Below, one piece after another: positions 42,025-44,923 of a DNA stretch of 44,923 bases. The translations under genes were made by a program, and so were the position numbers. Source of the DNA: an uncultured Ruminococcus sp. (GTDB lineage: Bacteria; Bacillota; Clostridia; Oscillospirales; Acutalibacteraceae); the NCBI GenBank assembly GCA_902765625.1, contig CACXAO010000008.1:1-44923 (forward strand), written 5' to 3'. Every line of letters begins with the position of its first letter. Position 1 is the stretch's first letter. The notes under the pieces were generated by a model. It made no database searches and was not told the DNA's origin. It saw only the letters and a list, made by a program, of their open reading frames with translations.

Positions 42025-44352
42025 TTAAACCGCAGCGTCGGGTACATACAGCAGTCTGCCGCCGATTCTTGAACTTTTAGTGCCCGGAGAATAAATGCAG
42101 CTTTCAAAGAAGCCTCCGGCGCTGTCGCCGTTATGCCAGTCGCCGCCGAATGTGACGATACGGTTTGCGTTCAGGTTTGACGTGACGTAGCAGTTGTCGC
42201 CGACCGGCGTAGCGCTGTTGGCTCCGTTTCCGTTTACCTCAGAGGTCAGAATCAGCCAGTCGAAGTTTTCGGTTCCGTAGCCGAACGAGGAAATCCAGCC
42301 GCCGCCGTTTGAAAGCGTAAAGCCCGACGGTTTATAGTTGCCGCTGCGGCGGCTTTCGTCAAAGCTGTAGTCGCCTGCGATATACGCCTGTCCGCCGTTC
42401 ATCGAGCCGTCGCCCCGGAGGTTTATTCCGTTTACGTGCTTGAAAATATTTCCCCACGGATTCTCCATTCCGCGGTAGCTCACCGCGACCTTGCCGTTTG
42501 TTGTGTTGGTCGTCTGATTTCCGGCGTTGTCGTAAATTGTCGACGCCGCCGCGCCGGTTGCGTTGCCGAGAGCTTTTGTCGAACCGGTCAGGCTCGATAT
42601 GTTAACGCCGTCAACGTCGGTGCAGCTGACAATTCCCTTGCCGATCGCGTTTTGCAGGTTGAAGGTGCCGTACTCGATAACCATAAGCAGCTGATTTGCA
42701 GCGACAGACTGGATTGTGTCGAGGTGCCAGTTTGTCGATTTTGCCTGAGCGAGCGTTTCCATGTTGGTTTTGGTCATCGCCTTGTATTTGCCCGAAACCG
42801 GCTTTACACCGGGCAGAGATTTGAGCGTGTCGGCGGAATAATCGATCGTTGTGCCGGTGTCAACCCCGTCGTGAAAAATATCGTAATAGCCGGTGCTCTG
42901 AGATGTGGCGTGCCAGTACATATACGACGCTTCGTAAGCCGAAAGCAAAACGTAGTCAACCTCGTTTCCGTTCGCGTCACAGAACAGCGGATGAACCCTG
43001 AAGCCCGCGTGCGGCGTTGAGGTGATGTAGTAATTCGCCTTGCGGATGTGGTAACCCAAGCCGCCTGACTGCTTCTCGAGCTTGAGCGGCACGACCTTGT
43101 AATAGAATTTCGGCTGATAAACCATGACGTCATAATCAAGGTCTGTCTCGGTTATTTCCGCGGGATCCATATCTGTCTGAATCTCGCCGTCGGAATCGAC
43201 GACAACACGCACGCGCTGACCGTACATCGGGAACGCGTCAAAATCACTGCCTGCAGAAAGACCGGCAGCCGCGCCGAGACGTGTAAAAATCTTGTTCTCA
43301 AAGTCGCAGTGCAAACCGAGAATGTCGCCGCCCGTATAGCCGATGTAAGCCTTGAGGTCGGAAACGGCTGCGTTTGTCGCGACGATATCCTCGTTTACGC
43401 CGTCGACGATCTGAACGCCGAAATCAAACACTGCCTTTGCGGTGGGATACTGCACATCGGTCGAATCCTCGTCGATGCCTGTTTCGGAAGCGAGCTTGTT
43501 AGCGATAGCCTCGAAATTTGCGGCGAGGTAATCCGTGACCGCCTTGAGAGAAGGGTAATACTCGGTGCTGGTTTTGTTGGAGGCGGTTATCGAATTCTTT
43601 TTATTGCCGGCTTTTTCCGCGGTAAGCTCCCAGTCGGTGTAAGTGCTCGCACCGTTTTTGTTTCTGGTTTTTATGGATTTGGAGCTTCCGAAAAAATATT
43701 GGCAGTAATTGTCCGCCGAGGTCAGCACAATACCTTTTTCGTTGTCCACCGTGGCGCTCAGGTAGATGATTTTCGGGTTATTTTCGTTGTAAGTGACGTT
43801 TGTTGTGTCGCTGTCAAACGTAAACGCTGTCGCCGCGGACGCCTTTTCGCCGAGCGCGGCGTTTACCACGCGGTTCTGAACGGGATGTATGCTGGTGCCG
43901 CTCAGCTCGTCGTCAACGATGATTCCACCGTGCTCGTCAATAAGCTGCACCTGACGGATCAGCCTGTTGAGGATAGAGTAGCTGGGGTCTGACGTGACGT
44001 CCGTGTCGAGCGCGTCGTCGATGTAAATCAAAAACCGCTGTGTGTTGTAGGTTCTTTCGCTGTCGGAAATCACGAACCTCGCCGCGGCGAATCCCTTGAC
44101 CGCGAAGGTTATGTCATCGGTGACGGCGGTGGCGGTTCCGTCCTGTTCGACCTCGCAGTTGACTGCAACTCTGCTGCCGTCGGAATTAATGCCCTTCATC
44201 ACCACTGAACAGCCGCTTACAGAGTACGGAGAGCCGTTCGCGGTTACGGTGAGGCGGAGCTTCTTTCCCTTGTCAAACTGTGTCAGCATTACTGTTTTGC
44301 AGCTTTTTTCACAGTTGAGATCAAGTGTGATTTCCGCAATATAATCGTTCAT
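42025..44352 (-). CDS. Baseplate/tail-fibre-like protein: BppU N-terminal domain and C-type-lectin-like C-terminus
   Basis: A 775-aa protein without a signal peptide. Residues 1-125 fit the BppU_N baseplate domain: LDLNCEKSCKTVMLTQFDKG, then LRLTV, and AARFVISDSERTYNTQRFLI. Near 146-166 is DDELSGTSIHPVQNRVVNAA, a linker common in phage fibres, repeated in weaker form near 290 (TDVQYPTAKAVFDF). From about 345 to the end is a lectin-like domain with YRGMENPWGNIFKHVNGINL and a final block FGGDWHNGDSAGGF...IGGRLLYVP. That GGxW...GxRL layout is typical of variable proteins diversified by retroelements. AGGAGG precedes the ATG. No other tail genes adjoin it, so it is an isolated receptor-binding gene or a prophage remnant. 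Confidence 0.8.
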   Translation of the reverse strand: MNDYIAEITLDLNCEKSCKTVMLTQFDKGKKLRLTVTANGSPYSVSGCSVVMKGINSDGSRVAVNCEVEQDGTATAVTDDITFAVKGFAAARFVISDSERTYNTQRFLIYIDDALDTDVTSDPSYSILNRLIRQVQLIDEHGGIIVDDELSGTSIHPVQNRVVNAALGEKASAATAFTFDSDTTNVTYNENNPKIIYLSATVDNEKGIVLTSADNYCQYFFGSSKSIKTRNKNGASTYTDWELTAEKAGNKKNSITASNKTSTEYYPSLKAVTDYLAANFEAIANKLASETGIDEDSTDVQYPTAKAVFDFGVQIVDGVNEDIVATNAAVSDLKAYIGYTGGDILGLHCDFENKIFTRLGAAAGLSAGSDFDAFPMYGQRVRVVVDSDGEIQTDMDPAEITETDLDYDVMVYQPKFYYKVVPLKLEKQSGGLGYHIRKANYYITSTPHAGFRVHPLFCDANGNEVDYVLLSAYEASYMYWHATSQSTGYYDIFHDGVDTGTTIDYSADTLKSLPGVKPVSGKYKAMTKTNMETLAQAKSTNWHLDTIQSVAANQLLMVIEYGTFNLQNAIGKGIVSCTDVDGVNISSLTGSTKALGNATGAAASTIYDNAGNQTTNTTNGKVAVSYRGMENPWGNIFKHVNGINLRGDGSMNGGQAYIAGDYSFDESRRSGNYKPSGFTLSNGGGWISSFGYGTENFDWLILTSEVNGNGANSATPVGDNCYVTSNLNANRIVTFGGDWHNGDSAGGFFESCIYSPGTKSSRIGGRLLYVPDAAV
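42046..42150 (-). other. Candidate variable region at the 3' end of the baseplate gene
   Basis: The last 100 or so coding bases run from the GGDW codons (42147-42136) to the GGRLLY codons (42063-42046). In lectin-fold targets of diversity-generating retroelements this is where mutagenic homing acts. I saw no reverse transcriptase or template repeat in the window, so the status as an active variable region is inference. Confidence 0.4.
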
Positions 44353-44685
44353 TTTATTCCTCCTGATTTTTATTATTGAGGTGGGGCATCCTCATTTACA
44401 CGCCGAAAGTGCAAATAATTGCATAAAACTATGCAATTAAAAGCGACAAACCAACAAGTGACAATAAAGAGTCCTGATTTTTATTTAAAAAAGACAATTG
44501 ATGATAAATCTTGCTAAAAAGAGAAAGCGCCTGTTTGAAATGTTGAAGCCTGAAAAACCGTAGATTTACCGATAGGTGACAAGAAAAAAATCAAGAAATC
44601 TTATTTTAATTCCTTTATGTAAATAAACTGTACGCGAAATCAGGTAAAATATTATGTTGAAGAATGATTCTGCGGTGGTGGTAGT
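44353..44685. other. Divergent intergenic region with an inverted repeat
   Basis: No gene seen in 333 bases. A perfect 10-bp inverted repeat, TAATTGCATA (44416-44425) with TATGCAATTA (44430-44439), loop AAAC, lies 64 bases upstream of the baseplate gene and could be an operator. TAAAAT and TATTAT words near 44645-44655 could form a -10 for the regulator, but I find no matching -35. The rest is AT-rich without other structure. Confidence 0.5.
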
Positions 44686-44923
44686 TTGAAAAAAACATTG
44701 CTTGTAACAAACTCCGAGCAAAGTGCTGCCGCTCTTTCAAAGCTCTTCGAAGAAGAGGGCTACAAGGATATTACCGTTTCCTACGCCGCCTACAGCGCTG
44801 AACAGCAGGAGGAGGAATTCGACCTCGTATGTATCAACGCTCCATTGGCGGATGAAAACGGCATTGCGCTGGCAACGCGCTTTGCGAACACTACGCGCGC
44901 GAGCGTGGTGATCATCGTACCTA
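44686..44923 (+). CDS. ANTAR-type response regulator, N-terminal part (cut by window end)
   Basis: A frame open to the window edge, starting at TTG 44686 (KKTLLVTNSEQSAAALSKL) with a GGTGGTGG-like site upstream. The 79 visible residues form a receiver-like fold: helix 1 after the first strand, then FDLVCINAPLADENGIALA and a VVIIV strand. The NAPL-D-NG pattern is that of clostridial regulators whose C-terminal ANTAR domain binds leader-RNA hairpins and prevents termination, often next to glutamine synthetase genes. The usual phosphorylated Asp position reads Asn (IN-A), so this is likely a pseudo-receiver. The ANTAR domain itself lies outside the window, so the assignment rests on the N-terminal similarity alone. 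Confidence 0.7.
   Translation, partial: MKKTLLVTNSEQSAAALSKLFEEEGYKDITVSYAAYSAEQQEEEFDLVCINAPLADENGIALATRFANTTRASVVIIVP

Noticed and set aside
41283..44685. Attachment-site direct repeats flanking the phage module
   Set aside because: Only words of about eight bases (GCAAATAA) are shared between the two flanks, which is expected by chance; no integrase or tRNA is present.
1..44923. CRISPR arrays, tRNA or rRNA genes, insertion sequences
   Set aside because: No regularly spaced repeats, cloverleaf-type sequences, rRNA motifs or transposase frames were seen on either strand.

Overview
The window looks like a chromosomal segment of a Gram-positive Clostridia member, probably a Ruminococcus-like member of the Oscillospiraceae. 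The reasons are the glmU-prs-pth-mfd-foldase lipoprotein synteny of Firmicutes, strong AGGAGG-type ribosome binding sites with some TTG/GTG starts, a type III glutamine synthetase, a class D-like sortase, XkdX, and an ANTAR-type regulator of the clostridial kind. The family assignment is inference; no rRNA or other taxonomic marker is present.

Layout. (1) 1-9030, plus strand: housekeeping block with a stand-alone GlmU uridylyltransferase domain, PRPP synthetase, peptidyl-tRNA hydrolase, a DUF1624-type membrane protein, Mfd, a PrsA/SurA-like lipoprotein and a repeat-bearing surface protein. (2) 9078-12847, minus strand: TraX-like membrane protein, amidohydrolase, acyltransferase-3 and a 23S rRNA uracil methyltransferase. 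(3) 12918-15124: glutamine synthetase III behind a consensus promoter and a short leader. The leader carries an intrinsic terminator, and an alternative hairpin with an AxxGxx hexaloop overlaps it. (4) 15314-17671: a three-gene sortase operon (anchored surface protein, sortase, four-helix membrane protein). (5) 17818-41282: a capsule/exopolysaccharide locus in two convergent transcription units. A short plus-strand unit (Wzz-like adaptor, BY-kinase, initiating phosphoglycosyltransferase) meets a 20-gene minus-strand cluster at a shared terminator near 20140. The 20-gene cluster appears to be driven from one extended -10 promoter at 41254-41282. (6) 41613-44352, minus strand: an isolated three-gene phage-tail module (BppU/C-type-lectin-like fibre, 75-aa protein, XkdX) between long intergenic regions. 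(7) 44686 to the end: the start of an ANTAR-family regulator, cut by the window edge.

How the polysaccharide genes fit together. The kinase/adaptor pair controls chain length, and the phosphoglycosyltransferase loads the first sugar on undecaprenyl phosphate. Three GT-type enzymes (two GT4 and one DUF616), plus possibly DUF4422, extend the repeat. Wzx flips it and Wzy polymerises it. The sugar-nucleotide genes predict four activated sugars: UDP-glucuronate (two dehydrogenases), UDP-galacturonate (4-epimerase), GDP-D-glycero-D-manno-heptose (GmhA, HddA and a fused HddC-GmhB; a complete route) and a CDP-6-deoxyhexose (RfbF, RfbG, an RmlC-like epimerase and an SDR reductase, with no 3-dehydrase). 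Two pyruvyltransferase-family proteins suggest ketal decoration. A MurB-family flavoprotein and a PF14907-type nucleotidyltransferase sit in the cluster with no obvious role.

The points most worth following up are the glnN leader together with the ANTAR regulator, the orphan baseplate/lectin gene that resembles a diversity-generating-retroelement target but has no reverse transcriptase nearby, and the MurB-like protein inside the capsule locus. All assignments were made by reading motifs; no database search was run.
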